Positions 17,313 to 26,722 of a stretch of DNA of 37,704 bases are shown here, piece after piece; the stretch's first letter is position 1, and each line of letters begins with the position of its first letter. The notes under the pieces are model-generated. The model was not told the origin of the DNA, did not search any database, and saw only the letters and a list, made by a program, of their open reading frames with translations. Position numbers and translations under genes: made by a program. The DNA comes from Rhizobiaceae bacterium (GTDB lineage Bacteria > Pseudomonadota > Alphaproteobacteria > Rhizobiales > Rhizobiaceae). The stretch is from the NCBI GenBank assembly GCA_027483885.1, contig JAIXTO010000250.1, positions 1 to 37,704 of the forward strand, given 5' to 3'.

Positions 17313-18161
17313 ATGGCCACCACGACCACACGCCGCTCGCGTTTTGCAAGCCTCGAATTCATCCTTGGCGCCACGCTCACCACCGTCATCTGCCTGGCAG
17401 TCCTCTTTTCCGACGTGCTATTTCCCGGCGGCGCGGACAAGATTGACCTGATGGCACGGCTGGCAAAACCTTTCGCAAGCGCTGCCCACCCCTTCGGCAC
17501 CGATCCGCTGGGGCGCGATGTGCTGGCCCGCGTCGTCGCCGGCGGCAAGATCTCGCTGCTCGTCGGCTTCACCTCCGTCATCGGCGCCGTGATCTTCGGT
17601 GTACTGATGGGGCTGATCGCCGGGTATTATCGCGGCTTCTGGGATATGGTGGTGATGCGCTTTGCCGATATCCAGCTCGCCATGCCGTTCATCCTGCTTG
17701 CCATCACTTTCATCGCCATCGTTGGCGGCAGCCTGACCAACACCATCATCCTGCTCATCGTGTCGCAATGGGTGCAATATGCCCGCCTCGTGCGCGGATC
17801 GGTGCTGACGCTGCGCGAGCGGGAGTTCATCCTGTCAGCGCGTGCCATCGGCGTGGCCGACTGGCGCATCATCATCCAGCACCTGCTGCCGAACCTCATC
17901 GGCCCGGTCATCGTGCTGATGACACTGAATGTCGCCAACAATATCCTGCTCGAAAGCAGCCTGACCTTTTTGGGCCTCGGCGTCGATCCGACCATTCCAA
18001 GCTGGGGCGGCATGCTGGCCGACGGGCGCACCTACCTGCAGATCGCCTGGTGGGTCAGCGTCTTTCCGGGTCTCGGCATCCTCTTGACGGTGCTTGGCCT
18101 CAACCTTCTCGGCGACTGGCTGCGCGACAGCCTCGACCCGACCGGCAGAACCACGAGGTAA
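17313..18161 (+). CDS. Peptide ABC transporter permease (DppC type)
   Basis: This 282-residue membrane protein of the DppC class has the family start region with a first helix, then HPFGTDPLGRDVLARVVAGGKISL, the EAA loop FILSARAIGVADWRIIIQHLLPN and LTFLGLGVDPTIPSWGGML. I prefer the ATG at 17313 because GGAG (17301-17304) sits 8 bp before it; a GTG at 17304 overlapping the upstream stop is the alternative. It forms the translocation pore with the DppB-type partner. Confidence 0.92.
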   Translation: MATTTTRRSRFASLEFILGATLTTVICLAVLFSDVLFPGGADKIDLMARLAKPFASAAHPFGTDPLGRDVLARVVAGGKISLLVGFTSVIGAVIFGVLMGLIAGYYRGFWDMVVMRFADIQLAMPFILLAITFIAIVGGSLTNTIILLIVSQWVQYARLVRGSVLTLREREFILSARAIGVADWRIIIQHLLPNLIGPVIVLMTLNVANNILLESSLTFLGLGVDPTIPSWGGMLADGRTYLQIAWWVSVFPGLGILLTVLGLNLLGDWLRDSLDPTGRTTR

Positions 18162-18165
18162 TCCC

Positions 18166-19896
18166 ATGACCGAGATCTTTGCAAAATCCTTCGAGCGCAC
18201 GCTGGATCGTCTGGTGGCCGAGGCAAAGCCGGGACAGACATTCGAGGCCTGGACCTTCGATGACCGCAAGGCGCGCAAAGCCGCCGAACAGGTACTCAAG
18301 CAAAAGGGCATCACCGCCCGCATCCGCAGCGCCTATAAACCGCTCCTCAACTTCTTTCTCGAAGAGGTGGATCTGGAGGGCGTCGAGGCCATCGAGATCC
18401 GCTATCCCGTCCATCCCGCCGCGCCGGAAAACCGCTTCCGGCTGGAGGCCTATCCGCTGGCCGGCATGGTGGGAAGCGCCGCGATCACCTTTCTGCCGCG
18501 CCCTGATGGGAAGCTGTTCTATGACGTGACGCTTCGTCGCGTCGGCAGCGAAAAGACCCATCGGGTTTTCGCCCCGAACCGCGTGCATGAGGATGCCGTC
18601 GGCGAAACCAACCTGTCGCCCACCGGCTGGCTGCTGCAGCAAGGCGAAGACGGCATTCGGCTCGAAACCGATTACGAGGCGCTGTTTGAAGCCGCCATAC
18701 GGGCCGTGGCCGATCATGACTTTGGAGCTGAAGAGCCCTATTTCGAAGAGCTGAACATCCATGTCAGCCACCCCGCGGAAGACGAACCGCTGCCGCTCGG
18801 CGACGAGGTGATGAGCCTGCGCGAGGCGCTGCACGAGGATTTCTATTTTTCCTTGCTCGAATATTTCCAGAAGAAATCAGGCCGTCCGCTCGGTGATCGC
18901 GGTTTAAAGCCCGGCCAGGTCGTGCCGGAAATCGTGAAAAGCGAAGGCGAGACTTCGGTGCGTATCGCAACCCGCACCTTCTCGACCGGCTTTCTCGATG
19001 GCGGCGACCAGACAATCGACACGGCGCAGGAGCCGCTTGCGGCCCGCCAGGTTGCCGCCGAACTCGCCGCCATCGGCGGCGAGGGTTTCGAGGCCCACGC
19101 CCGCTCCGGACGCCGCCTCTCTGCCCGTTATGTCAGGGGTTCGGACCTGCCGGTCATGATCAGCGGCGGCCAGCACCCGAACGAGACAACCGGCATTGTC
19201 GGCGCATTGCGGGCAGCCTCCGCACTGAAGCAAAGGGAGGGCGCGCATTTCACCATCTCGCCGCTCGAAAATCCCGATGGTTATGCCATCCACCAGCGCC
19301 TCCGGCAGGATAATCCCCGCCACATGCACCACGCCGCCCGCTACACGGCGCTGGGTGACGATCTGGAATATCGCACGCCGGAAAATTCCGGCGCTCATCT
19401 CAATGAAAAGCAGATCCGCCTCAAGGCGCAGGACCTGAGCGGCGCAGCGCTGCACATCAACCTTCACGGTTATCCAAGCCACGAATGGACGCGCCCGCTT
19501 TCAGGTTACGTGCCGCGCGGCTTTGGCATGTGGACGCTGCCGAAGGGTTTTTTTCTCATCATGCGCCACCACCCGAATTTCGAGGCTCACGCCGAAGCGC
19601 TCATCGATCGCGTCACCCGGCACCTCGGCAAAATCCCCGGCCTCCTCGCCTATAACGACCGGCAGATCGCGCTTTACGAGATCCACGCCGGCGAAACCGG
19701 ATTTCGCATCATCAACGGCTTTCCCTGCCTGTCTTCGCTTGATGACCGCCACACGGTGCCGATGACGCTGATCACCGAATATCCCGATGAAACGATCTAC
19801 GGCGATGCCTTCATCGCCGGCCATAAGGCACAGATGGAAACGGTGCTGTCGGCTTACGAGGCCTGGCAGGAGATCGGGGCGCAAAAGACCACCTGA
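18166..19896 (+). CDS. M14-family zinc metallopeptidase (carboxypeptidase-like)
   Basis: This 576-residue protein has the M14 zinc-site pattern in its C-terminal half: H337 and E340 in GGQHPNETTG, a third histidine ligand candidate H434 in HINLHGYPSHEW, and a catalytic Glu candidate at E505 or E510 (ALYEIHAGETGF). The N-terminal 300 residues are not recognised as a named domain. There is no signal peptide, so it should act in the cytoplasm on imported peptides. The ATG at 18166 lies 5 bp after the second permease and is preceded by GAGG. As last gene of the operon it fits the idea that the importer brings in a modified peptide that this enzyme trims and PxpABC then processes. Confidence 0.85.
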   Translation: MTEIFAKSFERTLDRLVAEAKPGQTFEAWTFDDRKARKAAEQVLKQKGITARIRSAYKPLLNFFLEEVDLEGVEAIEIRYPVHPAAPENRFRLEAYPLAGMVGSAAITFLPRPDGKLFYDVTLRRVGSEKTHRVFAPNRVHEDAVGETNLSPTGWLLQQGEDGIRLETDYEALFEAAIRAVADHDFGAEEPYFEELNIHVSHPAEDEPLPLGDEVMSLREALHEDFYFSLLEYFQKKSGRPLGDRGLKPGQVVPEIVKSEGETSVRIATRTFSTGFLDGGDQTIDTAQEPLAARQVAAELAAIGGEGFEAHARSGRRLSARYVRGSDLPVMISGGQHPNETTGIVGALRAASALKQREGAHFTISPLENPDGYAIHQRLRQDNPRHMHHAARYTALGDDLEYRTPENSGAHLNEKQIRLKAQDLSGAALHINLHGYPSHEWTRPLSGYVPRGFGMWTLPKGFFLIMRHHPNFEAHAEALIDRVTRHLGKIPGLLAYNDRQIALYEIHAGETGFRIINGFPCLSSLDDRHTVPMTLITEYPDETIYGDAFIAGHKAQMETVLSAYEAWQEIGAQKTT

Positions 19897-19969
19897 AAGG
19901 ATGCCGCCACTTCAGGCGTCGCTGCGACAAGGTGGCGGCTGAATTTGCCGGAAGCATCAGGCGCTGGTC

Positions 19970-20203
19970 TCAGCCCCGGCGCAGTTTTCCCGTTTCCCGG
20001 GTAAAGGTCCGCGCAATCATGTCGTCCAGTGCATCGGGGTTCCACGGCTTTGGCATGAGCGGCACAGCCATGGCCAGAAGCATGTCGCCTTCAAGCACCA
20101 GGATGGAAGGCCGGGGATGGCGAGAGGGCATGTCCACGCGAAATTCATTTTCCTGCAACACGTCGTCCGCGGACACATCTGCGGCAGCAGCTGCCGATCG
20201 CAA
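19970..20203 (-). pseudogene. Response-regulator receiver remnant with in-frame internal deletion
   Basis: The frame encodes at most 77 residues (53 from the ATG at 20131). It contains the first strand of a receiver domain, SILVLEGDMLLAMAV, joined directly to what looks like the last strand and helix, PLMPKPWNPDALDDMIARTF, where KPW carries the conserved receiver lysine. The middle of the domain, including the phospho-acceptor Asp, is missing, but the frame is intact. A decayed receiver gene is the simplest reading; a short expressed protein cannot be excluded. It lies alone in the 425-bp gap between the M14 and PilZ genes, opposite to both; nothing else was recognised there. Confidence 0.55.
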
Positions 20204-20321
20204 GGGTTTGCGCGTGTATGTCCATCAGCCTGGAACAGGTCACAATGGCCGATTAAGCTTCGGTAAAGCCTCATTTCCTATCGATGTCGCCATGACCAAT
20301 CATCGGCGCTAGAGATGGCCG

Positions 20322-20591
20322 ATGCAGACCCCGAACGGACCCCATATGCAGGAAGACCAGATGCCCGCGCCACGCCGGCGCGTCCTGAAAGGAGTTCGGC
20401 TTGCCTTTAATGCCGGGCGCAGCACGATGAATGGCCTGATGCGTGATATTTCAGACACCGGCGCGCGGGTGAGCGTGGAGAACTCCCTGACCGTGCCAGA
20501 CACCCTGACCCTGCTGTTTCCCGATGGCAGCCGCCGCGAATGCCGGGTGGCACGCCGCGAGCTGCGCGAACTTGGCCTGCATTTTCTGTGA
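20322..20591 (+). CDS. Small PilZ-domain protein
   Basis: This protein of up to 89 residues consists of a single PilZ domain: the basic start PAPRRRVLKGVRLAF, then MRDISDTGARVSVE (matching the D/NxSxxG motif), and LLFPDGSRRECRVARRE, ending GLHFL. PilZ domains bind cyclic di-GMP. Here the first motif is RRVLK, so the second arginine of RxxxR is replaced by lysine and binding is uncertain. The start may be 20322 or the ATG at 20346 or 20361; none has a strong Shine-Dalgarno. Neighbours do not suggest a pathway. Confidence 0.75.
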   Translation: MQTPNGPHMQEDQMPAPRRRVLKGVRLAFNAGRSTMNGLMRDISDTGARVSVENSLTVPDTLTLLFPDGSRRECRVARRELRELGLHFL

Positions 20592-20710
20592 TATGAACCA
20601 TCCGGCCGGCACTCTGCCCGGTGCGCCGCAAAACCATCGCCCGCTTTATCGGAACATTCCCTGCCACCACAGGTTCGGCCACTCCTGAGATCAACAAGGA
20701 GACCGCCCCC

Positions 20711-21880
20711 GTGAAAGCACTCACCTGGCATGGAAAACACGATATTCGCTGCGAGAGCGTCGACGATCCCAAGATCCTCGATGGCCGCGATGCCATCATC
20801 AAAGTCACGGCCTGCGCCATCTGCGGCTCGGACCTGCATCTTTATGATGGCGTGATGCCGGAAATGCACAAGTGCGACGTGATGGGCCATGAAACCATGG
20901 GCGAAGTCGTGGAAGTGGGCCGGGATAACAAGGCGTTGAAGGTGGGTGACCGGGTCGTGGTGCCCTTCACCATTTCCTGCGGCGAGTGCTTCTTCTGCAA
21001 GCGCGGCTTCTTTTCCGGCTGCGAGCGCTCCAATCCGGATCGCGACAAGGTGTCAAAGCTCTGGGGCAATTCGCCGGCGGGCCTGTTTGGTTATTCACAC
21101 CTGCTCGGCGGATATGCCGGCGGCCAGGCGGAATATCTGCGCGTGCCTTACGCTGATGTCGACCCGATCAAGGTGCCGGAGGGGCTTTCCGACGAACAGG
21201 TGCTGTTCCTCTCCGACATCTTTCCGACCGGCTATATGGCCGCGGAATTCTGCAACATCCAGCCAGGCGATACGATTGCCATCTGGGGCTGCGGGCCTGT
21301 CGGGCAGATGGCGATCAAATCCGCCTTCATGCTCGGCGCCGAACGGGTGATTGCCATCGATACCGTTCCGGAACGCCTTGCCATGGCGCAGGCCTCCGGC
21401 GCCCAGACACTCGATTTCCTCGAAGACGATATCTATGAGGAAATCATGGAACTGACCGGCGGTCGCGGCGCCGATGCCTGCATCGATGCCGTCGGCACGG
21501 AAGCCGATGCCTCCGCCAGCTGGGACAGCCGCTGGGACCGCATCAAGGTTGCAGCCTTCATGGGCACGGACCGTCCGCATGTGCTGCGCCAGGCGATCCA
21601 TTGCTGCCGCAACTTTGGCACCGTCTCGGTGGTCGGCGTTTATGGCGGCTTCGTCGACAAGATGCCGATGGGTTCTGCCATCAACCGCGGCCTCACCTTC
21701 CGCATGGCGCAGACACCGGTGCAGCGTTACCTGCCGGACCTCATGCAGCGTATTGTCGAAGGCCAGATCGACCCCTCCTTCGTCATCACCCATCGCGGCA
21801 GCCTTGAGGACGGTCCGGAGCTGTACAGAAAATTCCGCGACAAGAAGGATGGCTGCATCAAGGTGGTTCTGAAGCCGTAG
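20711..21880 (+). CDS. Zinc-dependent alcohol dehydrogenase (formaldehyde dehydrogenase-like MDR family)
   Basis: This 389-residue medium-chain dehydrogenase has catalytic-zinc residues C38 and H60-E61 ([21 protein letters not shown]), the four structural-zinc cysteines C90, C93, C96 and C104, and a Rossmann region around [17 protein letters not shown]. The long insert and overall length match the glutathione-independent formaldehyde dehydrogenase-like subgroup, but the physiological substrate is not evident. The GTG at 20711 is chosen because AAGGAG lies 10 bp upstream and the protein then begins [13 protein letters not shown] as in relatives. It appears to be a single-gene unit; a short CCTGCC/GGCAGG hairpin (21898-21911) follows. 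Confidence 0.9.
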   Translation: MKALTWHGKHDIRCESVDDPKILDGRDAIIKVTACAICGSDLHLYDGVMPEMHKCDVMGHETMGEVVEVGRDNKALKVGDRVVVPFTISCGECFFCKRGFFSGCERSNPDRDKVSKLWGNSPAGLFGYSHLLGGYAGGQAEYLRVPYADVDPIKVPEGLSDEQVLFLSDIFPTGYMAAEFCNIQPGDTIAIWGCGPVGQMAIKSAFMLGAERVIAIDTVPERLAMAQASGAQTLDFLEDDIYEEIMELTGGRGADACIDAVGTEADASASWDSRWDRIKVAAFMGTDRPHVLRQAIHCCRNFGTVSVVGVYGGFVDKMPMGSAINRGLTFRMAQTPVQRYLPDLMQRIVEGQIDPSFVITHRGSLEDGPELYRKFRDKKDGCIKVVLKP

Positions 21881-22158
21881 AAACAGGCATCCGGTCTCCT
21901 GCCAGGGCAGGCCGGACCGCCTTATGGTTCCGGCCCATTGCGCTCCCGCCCCAAAAAGCCGCAGATCATTTTCGCCCCCGCGCCGCGCCTGCGCCAGTGC
22001 AAAGCCCGTGCGCTGCGCAACGGTGCGGGCGTCGGACGGTTTTCAACCCGCCTGCGTGGGAGGTGAAACAAATGCTATCGGCGGAGATAAACGGGGCAAA
22101 TGTTCCGCAGCGTGCGCATCGCGGAAACTTGCAGGTGCCAAGCGACGGAAAACCCGTG

Positions 22159-22911
22159 TCAGTCGGCCAGAGCGGCTTTTTCGCCGTCGAACGATTTCTG
22201 GATGCGACCGCGGCCGACATCGATGACGTGGCGCATGGCAGCCACTGCCTTTTCCGGATCGCGCGAGGCAATTGCGTGGGCAATGCGCAGGTGATTGGTC
22301 GCGACTTCGTCAATCATTTCCGGCGAGGAGGCGGGCGAGGAGAGGCGAAACGAGATCGCAAGGGCTGCCTCGATCAATGCGCTTGCCGAGCGCATGAAGG
22401 GATTGCCGGATATCCGGGCAATGGCGAGGTGGAATTCCAGATCCACCTTGGCAATCGTTTCCGGCGTGTGATGGATATCGTCAAACCTGGCGGCGATCGC
22501 ATAAAGCGCCACGATATCGTCGCTGGTGGCGCGCTCTGCGGCAGCAGCGGCGGCTGCCGGCTCCAGTGCCATGCGCATTTCGGCGAGATATTCGATGAAA
22601 AGGAGATCCATGCCCGCATCGCAGCGCCAGCCCAGAACATCGGGATCGAAGAAATTCCAGTTGGAACGCGGCAGGACACGGGTGCCGACCTTGGCCTTCG
22701 GCTCGATCAGCCGCTTGGCGGCCAGCGTCTTCATCGCCTCGCGCAAAACGGTACGCGATACCCCGAACCGCAGCGACAGATCCGCGTCGCCGGGCAGAAT
22801 TTCGCCCTCGGCAATAGCTCCGGATACGATGGCGCTCCCCAGTTCCGCCACCACATGCGCGTGGCTGCTGCCGCGCTTCTTGCCGGTGATCGTCGTCTCA
22901 AGCAGCCCCAC
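22159..22911 (-). CDS. GntR-family (FadR/FCD) regulator of the sugar transport operon
   Basis: This 250-residue regulator has a winged helix (about 15-85: HVVAELGSAIVSGAIAEGEILPGDADLS, FGVSRTVLREAMKTLAAKRLI) and an FCD effector domain with acidic/His ligand-like residues (VDLEFHLAIARISGNP). The GTG at 22911 is preferred: GGGGAG lies 8 bp upstream, and it overlaps the end of the yjfF-like permease by 14 bp, so it is the last gene of that operon. Regulators of this type in sugar-acid operons respond to aldonates or 2-keto-3-deoxy acids. A candidate operator, TCATATTA, lies at both divergent promoters near 27730 and 27910. Confidence 0.87.
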   Translation of the reverse strand: MGLLETTITGKKRGSSHAHVVAELGSAIVSGAIAEGEILPGDADLSLRFGVSRTVLREAMKTLAAKRLIEPKAKVGTRVLPRSNWNFFDPDVLGWRCDAGMDLLFIEYLAEMRMALEPAAAAAAAERATSDDIVALYAIAARFDDIHHTPETIAKVDLEFHLAIARISGNPFMRSASALIEAALAISFRLSSPASSPEMIDEVATNHLRIAHAIASRDPEKAVAAMRHVIDVGRGRIQKSFDGEKAALAD

Positions 22912-23899
22912 GAAGTTCTCCCCTTGATGCGCCGTCCGCAAGGCGCCTGTTCGAATACCAGATGATAGCACGCTGCAACGCAATAAAGGCAAACAGCAGA
23001 ATGCCGATCACGATCTTGGTCCACCATGACGACAGGGTGCCGTCAAACACAATATAGGTCTGGATCAGCCCCTGGATGAGGATGCCGACCAGCGTTCCCG
23101 CCACAAGCCCGGTGCCGCCGGTTAAAAGCGTGCCGCCAATCACCACGGCAGCAATCGCGTCCAGTTCGATGCCAACGGTTGCCAGCGAATAACCTGACGA
23201 CGTGTAGATCGTGTAGGCAATGCCTGACAAGCCCGACAGGAAGCCTGAAAGGGCATAAATGCCGATAATCGTACGGCCAACCGGCACGCCCATCAGCGCT
23301 GCGGATTGTTCATTGCCACCAAGGGCATAGACATTGGCGCCAAAGCGCGTGCGGCTGGCCACCAGCGCGCCCACGGCAAACACCACCAGCATCAGCATGG
23401 CCATGGCCGTCAGACGCCCGCCGCCGGGCAGGCGCAGGTACAACCCCTGGATGGTCTCGAAGAAGGGATGCGTGATCGGCACCGACTGGGTGGAGACGAG
23501 ATAGGCGGCGCCGCGCGCCAGAAACATGCCGGCAAGCGTCACGACAAACGGCGGGATCGAAAGGTAGCGGATCATCAGCCCCATGCCCGCGCCAAACAGC
23601 GTGGAGAGCACCAGCGCCAGCACGAAGGCGGTGAGCGGATGCAAACCAAACGAGCCGACAAGCACGGCCACGAACACGCTGGTGAACGCAATGACCGAGC
23701 CGACGGAGAGATCGATGCCACCCGACAGGATAACGAAGGTCATGCCAACGGCGACGATGCCGAGAAAGGCGTTGTCGGACAGGAGGTTGGCGATCACCCG
23801 CGTCGAGAACATGTTGGGAAACTGCAGCGTGCAGAGCCCGTAGGCCACGAGAAACACGATGAGCGTGGCCAGAAATGGCAGGTTGCGGGCGTTCTTCAT
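22898..23899 (-). CDS. yjfF: Sugar ABC transporter permease, YjfF-like
   Basis: This 333-residue BPD_transp_2 permease has about eight to ten membrane segments. It has the family blocks [58 protein letters not shown] and GIELDAIAAVVIGGTLLTGGTG. It overlaps the upstream permease stop by 4 bp (ATGA). The gene order binding protein-ATPase-permease-permease and the close similarity of the binding protein to E. coli YtfQ identify it as the second permease of a galactofuranose-type transporter. Confidence 0.9.
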   Translation of the reverse strand: MKNARNLPFLATLIVFLVAYGLCTLQFPNMFSTRVIANLLSDNAFLGIVAVGMTFVILSGGIDLSVGSVIAFTSVFVAVLVGSFGLHPLTAFVLALVLSTLFGAGMGLMIRYLSIPPFVVTLAGMFLARGAAYLVSTQSVPITHPFFETIQGLYLRLPGGGRLTAMAMLMLVVFAVGALVASRTRFGANVYALGGNEQSAALMGVPVGRTIIGIYALSGFLSGLSGIAYTIYTSSGYSLATVGIELDAIAAVVIGGTLLTGGTGLVAGTLVGILIQGLIQTYIVFDGTLSSWWTKIVIGILLFAFIALQRAIIWYSNRRLADGASRGELRGAA

Positions 23900-25014
23900 G
23901 ATGCGCGCTCTCCCGTGGAAAGGCTCGTGGCCGTGCGATCGGTGCGGGTCGTGCCGGCCTTGTCAGCCGCGCGGTGTTCACCGGATGCCGTGCCGATCGG
24001 CTGGCCGGCACCCGGGGGACGGAAGAAGCCAGCGATAAAGCCGAGTGCAGGCGACTGCAGCGTCAGCACGACGATGATGATGCTCGCCTTGATGATGAGG
24101 TTGAACTCCGGCGGAAAACCGGAGACGAGAATTCCGGTATTGATCGACTGGATGATGAGCGCGCCGATGAGTGAGGCGGTGATGGAAAAACGTCCGCCGT
24201 TCAGCGACGTGCCGCCGATAACGACCGCGAGGATCGCATCGAGTTCCAGCCAGAGGCCGGCATTGTTGGCGTCGGCGCCGCGAATATCGGCGGTGATGAT
24301 GAGGCCGGCAAGGGCTGCCATGACGCCGGACACCGCATAAACGAAAATCAGCAGGAAACGCGCCTGGACGCCGGCGAGCATGGCTGCCCGCCGGTTGATG
24401 CCGGTTGCCTCGATGAGAAAACCAAGCGCCGTGCGGCGAACCAGAAGCCCGACGAGCAGGCCTGCCGCAAGCCACAGCAGCACCGGCACTGGAATGCCAC
24501 CGAGCGCGCCGGACCCGATCACGGCAAAATCGTCATTGTTGAAAGTGAGGATGACGCCTTCGGTGATGAGTTGTGCAATCCCCCGCCCGGCCACCATCAG
24601 GATCAGCGTTGCAATGATCGGCTGGATATCGAGGAAGGCGACCAGCACGGCATTCCACAGGCCGCAGACAAGGCCGACTGCGGTCACGGCGACAAGAACG
24701 GCGACCAGTGGATAACCGTCCGCCACAAGGCTTGCCGCAACCGCCCCGCAAATCGCAATGACCGCGCCGATCGACAGGTCGATGCCGCGCGTGGCAATCA
24801 CCAGCGTCATGCCGATGGTCAGCAGCGCCACGGGGGCGGCGCGCACCAGAACGTCGATCAGGCTGCCATAAAGCCTGCCGTTCTGCACGGTGACGCTCAA
24901 AAAGCCGGGAGAAATCGCGGTAATCAGGGCAAGGATGGCAAAAAGGGCGGCAAGCTGCGGGGCAAGGCGTCGCAGTTTGCGGGTGATTGCCCCTGATATC
25001 AGCGTGGTCTGCAT
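23896..25014 (-). CDS. ytfT: Sugar ABC transporter permease, YtfT-like
   Basis: This 372-residue BPD_transp_2 permease has the blocks LTIGMTLVIATRGIDLSIGAVIA, PIIATLILMVAGRGIAQLIT and LWLELDAILAVVIGGTSLNGGRF. The ATG at 25014 overlaps the ATPase stop (TGATG); a GTG at 25017 is the only nearby alternative. The C-terminal 45 residues (GEHRAADKAGTTRTDRTATS) are hydrophilic and low in complexity, longer than in typical relatives, and probably a disordered cytoplasmic tail. It pairs with the YjfF-like protein to form the membrane channel. Confidence 0.9.
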   Translation of the reverse strand: MQTTLISGAITRKLRRLAPQLAALFAILALITAISPGFLSVTVQNGRLYGSLIDVLVRAAPVALLTIGMTLVIATRGIDLSIGAVIAICGAVAASLVADGYPLVAVLVAVTAVGLVCGLWNAVLVAFLDIQPIIATLILMVAGRGIAQLITEGVILTFNNDDFAVIGSGALGGIPVPVLLWLAAGLLVGLLVRRTALGFLIEATGINRRAAMLAGVQARFLLIFVYAVSGVMAALAGLIITADIRGADANNAGLWLELDAILAVVIGGTSLNGGRFSITASLIGALIIQSINTGILVSGFPPEFNLIIKASIIIVVLTLQSPALGFIAGFFRPPGAGQPIGTASGEHRAADKAGTTRTDRTATSLSTGERAS

Positions 25015-26549
25015 CACGCGGCCTCCGTCGTTGCAGGGGTTGCAATGGCGCGCATGATGTTGTCGGCCGTCACGTCCGCCCCCTTCAGTTCCGCCACATG
25101 GGCGCGGTCGGACAAAACGATGACGCGATGGGCAACGGCGGTCAGTTCCTCAAGCTCGGAGGAGATCACCACCAGCGCCATGCCTTCGCGGCACAGTTTC
25201 TCGATCATCTTGAGGATTTCCGCATGCGCGCCGATGTCGATGCCGCGCGTCGGCTCGTCGAGGATCAGCAGGCGCGGTTCGGTCACCAGCCAGCGGGCAA
25301 GAATGGCCTTCTGCTGGTTGCCGCCGGACAGAAACTTGATCGGACGGTCAGGATCCGGCGGGCGGATATCGAGCGAACGGATGAACTCCTGCGCAAGCGC
25401 TCTTTGCTTCTTTGCAGACATGGGGCGTGCCCAGCCGTCGCGCGCCTGCAGCGCAAGGGCAATGTTTTCCGCCACGGAAAACTCGCCGATAATGCCATCC
25501 GTCTTGCGCTCTTCGGGACAGAAGCCAAAGCCGTTTGCAATCGCCGCCTGCGGCGACGAAAGCTGCACCGGTTTCCCGTCGATCAGCGCCTGTCCGCTGT
25601 CTGCCCGGTCGATGCCGAACATCAGGAAGGCGGTCTCGCTGCGACCGGAGCCCAGGAGACCGGCAATGCCCACCACTTCGCCGGGGCGGATCGAAAGGTC
25701 GAACGGGGCCACGCTGCCGCGCCGTCCATACTGTTCGAACCGGATCGGCGCATCGCCCGCAGGCGTGGTCACGGCATGGTCTGCGGCGTGATCGTTTTCG
25801 ATTTCCAGAAGCTCGCGGCCGAGCATCATCGAAATCAAGTCCATGCGCGGCAGGCCTTCCAGCACGCGGCTGCCGACGAGCCGCCCGTTGCGCAGCACGG
25901 TTGCGCGGTCGGCCACCGCATAGACCTGTGCGAGAAAATGCGTGATGATGACGATGCCAAGCCCTTCGGCCTTCAACTGGCGCAGAACTGTAAACAGCAT
26001 CTCCACCTCATGACCATCAAGGCTTGCCGTCGGTTCATCGAGGATCAGGACCTTGCCGGAGAGATCGACGGCGCGTGCAATCGCCACGATCTGGCGGACC
26101 GCAACCGAATAACTGGAGAGGAGCGCGTTCACATCGATATCGAGACCGTAGCGTGACAGAAGCGTTTTCGCCCCCGCCGTCATCGCCTTGCGGTCGAGAA
26201 GACCGAAGCGGCGCGGCTGGCGGCCAAGATAGAGGTTTTCGGCAACCGTGAGGTTTTCGAGAAGGTTCACCTCCTGATAGACGGTGCCGATGCCGAGCGC
26301 CTGGGCATCAGCCACCGTTTCCGGCAGGATTTCCGAGCCTTCGAGCTGGATACTGCCGCGGTCGCGACGGTAAACACCGGTCAGGATCTTGATAAGCGTG
26401 GATTTTCCCGCACCGTTTTCGCCGAGCAGCGCATGGATTTCGCCGCGCTGGAGGGTGAAATCAACGCCATCGAGCGCTGCAATACCAAGAAAGCTCTTGC
26501 CGATATTGCGGGCTTCGAGAAGGGGGCTCTGGCTGGACATGTCTGACAT
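25014..26549 (-). CDS. ytfR: Sugar ABC transporter ATP-binding protein, YtfR-like
   Basis: This 511-residue tandem ABC ATPase of the RbsA/XylG class has a first domain with Walker [10 protein letters not shown] and [12 protein letters not shown]. The second domain has the usual degenerate Walker A (GLLGSGRSE), then [16 protein letters not shown] and [19 protein letters not shown]. It begins 173 bp after the binding-protein gene, across a spacer with two strong hairpins, and overlaps the first permease. The start at 26549 (MSDMSSQSP) has GCGGA close upstream; an ATG at 26540 is an alternative. Confidence 0.92.
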   Translation of the reverse strand: MSDMSSQSPLLEARNIGKSFLGIAALDGVDFTLQRGEIHALLGENGAGKSTLIKILTGVYRRDRGSIQLEGSEILPETVADAQALGIGTVYQEVNLLENLTVAENLYLGRQPRRFGLLDRKAMTAGAKTLLSRYGLDIDVNALLSSYSVAVRQIVAIARAVDLSGKVLILDEPTASLDGHEVEMLFTVLRQLKAEGLGIVIITHFLAQVYAVADRATVLRNGRLVGSRVLEGLPRMDLISMMLGRELLEIENDHAADHAVTTPAGDAPIRFEQYGRRGSVAPFDLSIRPGEVVGIAGLLGSGRSETAFLMFGIDRADSGQALIDGKPVQLSSPQAAIANGFGFCPEERKTDGIIGEFSVAENIALALQARDGWARPMSAKKQRALAQEFIRSLDIRPPDPDRPIKFLSGGNQQKAILARWLVTEPRLLILDEPTRGIDIGAHAEILKMIEKLCREGMALVVISSELEELTAVAHRVIVLSDRAHVAELKGADVTADNIMRAIATPATTEAA

Positions 26550-26612
26550 TCCGCGACGCTTGCGCTCCGGAAAAGACGGGTTCCGGACGCTTTACGGGAG
26601 AGGGCGGACGGG

Positions 26613-26680
26613 GGCGCAAGCGGTTGCGCCTTCCTTCGCCCGGGTGCGGCAAGGCCGCCCTGATCCGGCACGGCCTTGCC
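26613..26680 (-). other. Two intercistronic hairpins between ytfQ and ytfR
   Basis: The first has perfect 10-bp arms GGCAAGGCCG (26648-26657) and CGGCCTTGCC (26671-26680) with a 13-nt loop. The second has perfect 7-bp arms GGCGCAA (26613-26619) and TTGCGCC (26624-26630) with a 4-nt loop. In the minus-strand transcript no U tract follows either, so they probably stabilise the ytfQ message or attenuate downstream genes rather than terminate fully. Confidence 0.65.
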
Positions 26681-26722
26681 TTTTCCCTGTGGCGCGGCCC
26701 CTGGACCGCGCCGCTTTCCGGC

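Noticed and set aside
26648..26687. GGCAAGGCCG/CGGCCTTGCC plus TTTT as a plus-strand terminator
   Set aside because: No plus-strand gene ends nearby; both flanking genes are read on the minus strand, where no U tract follows.
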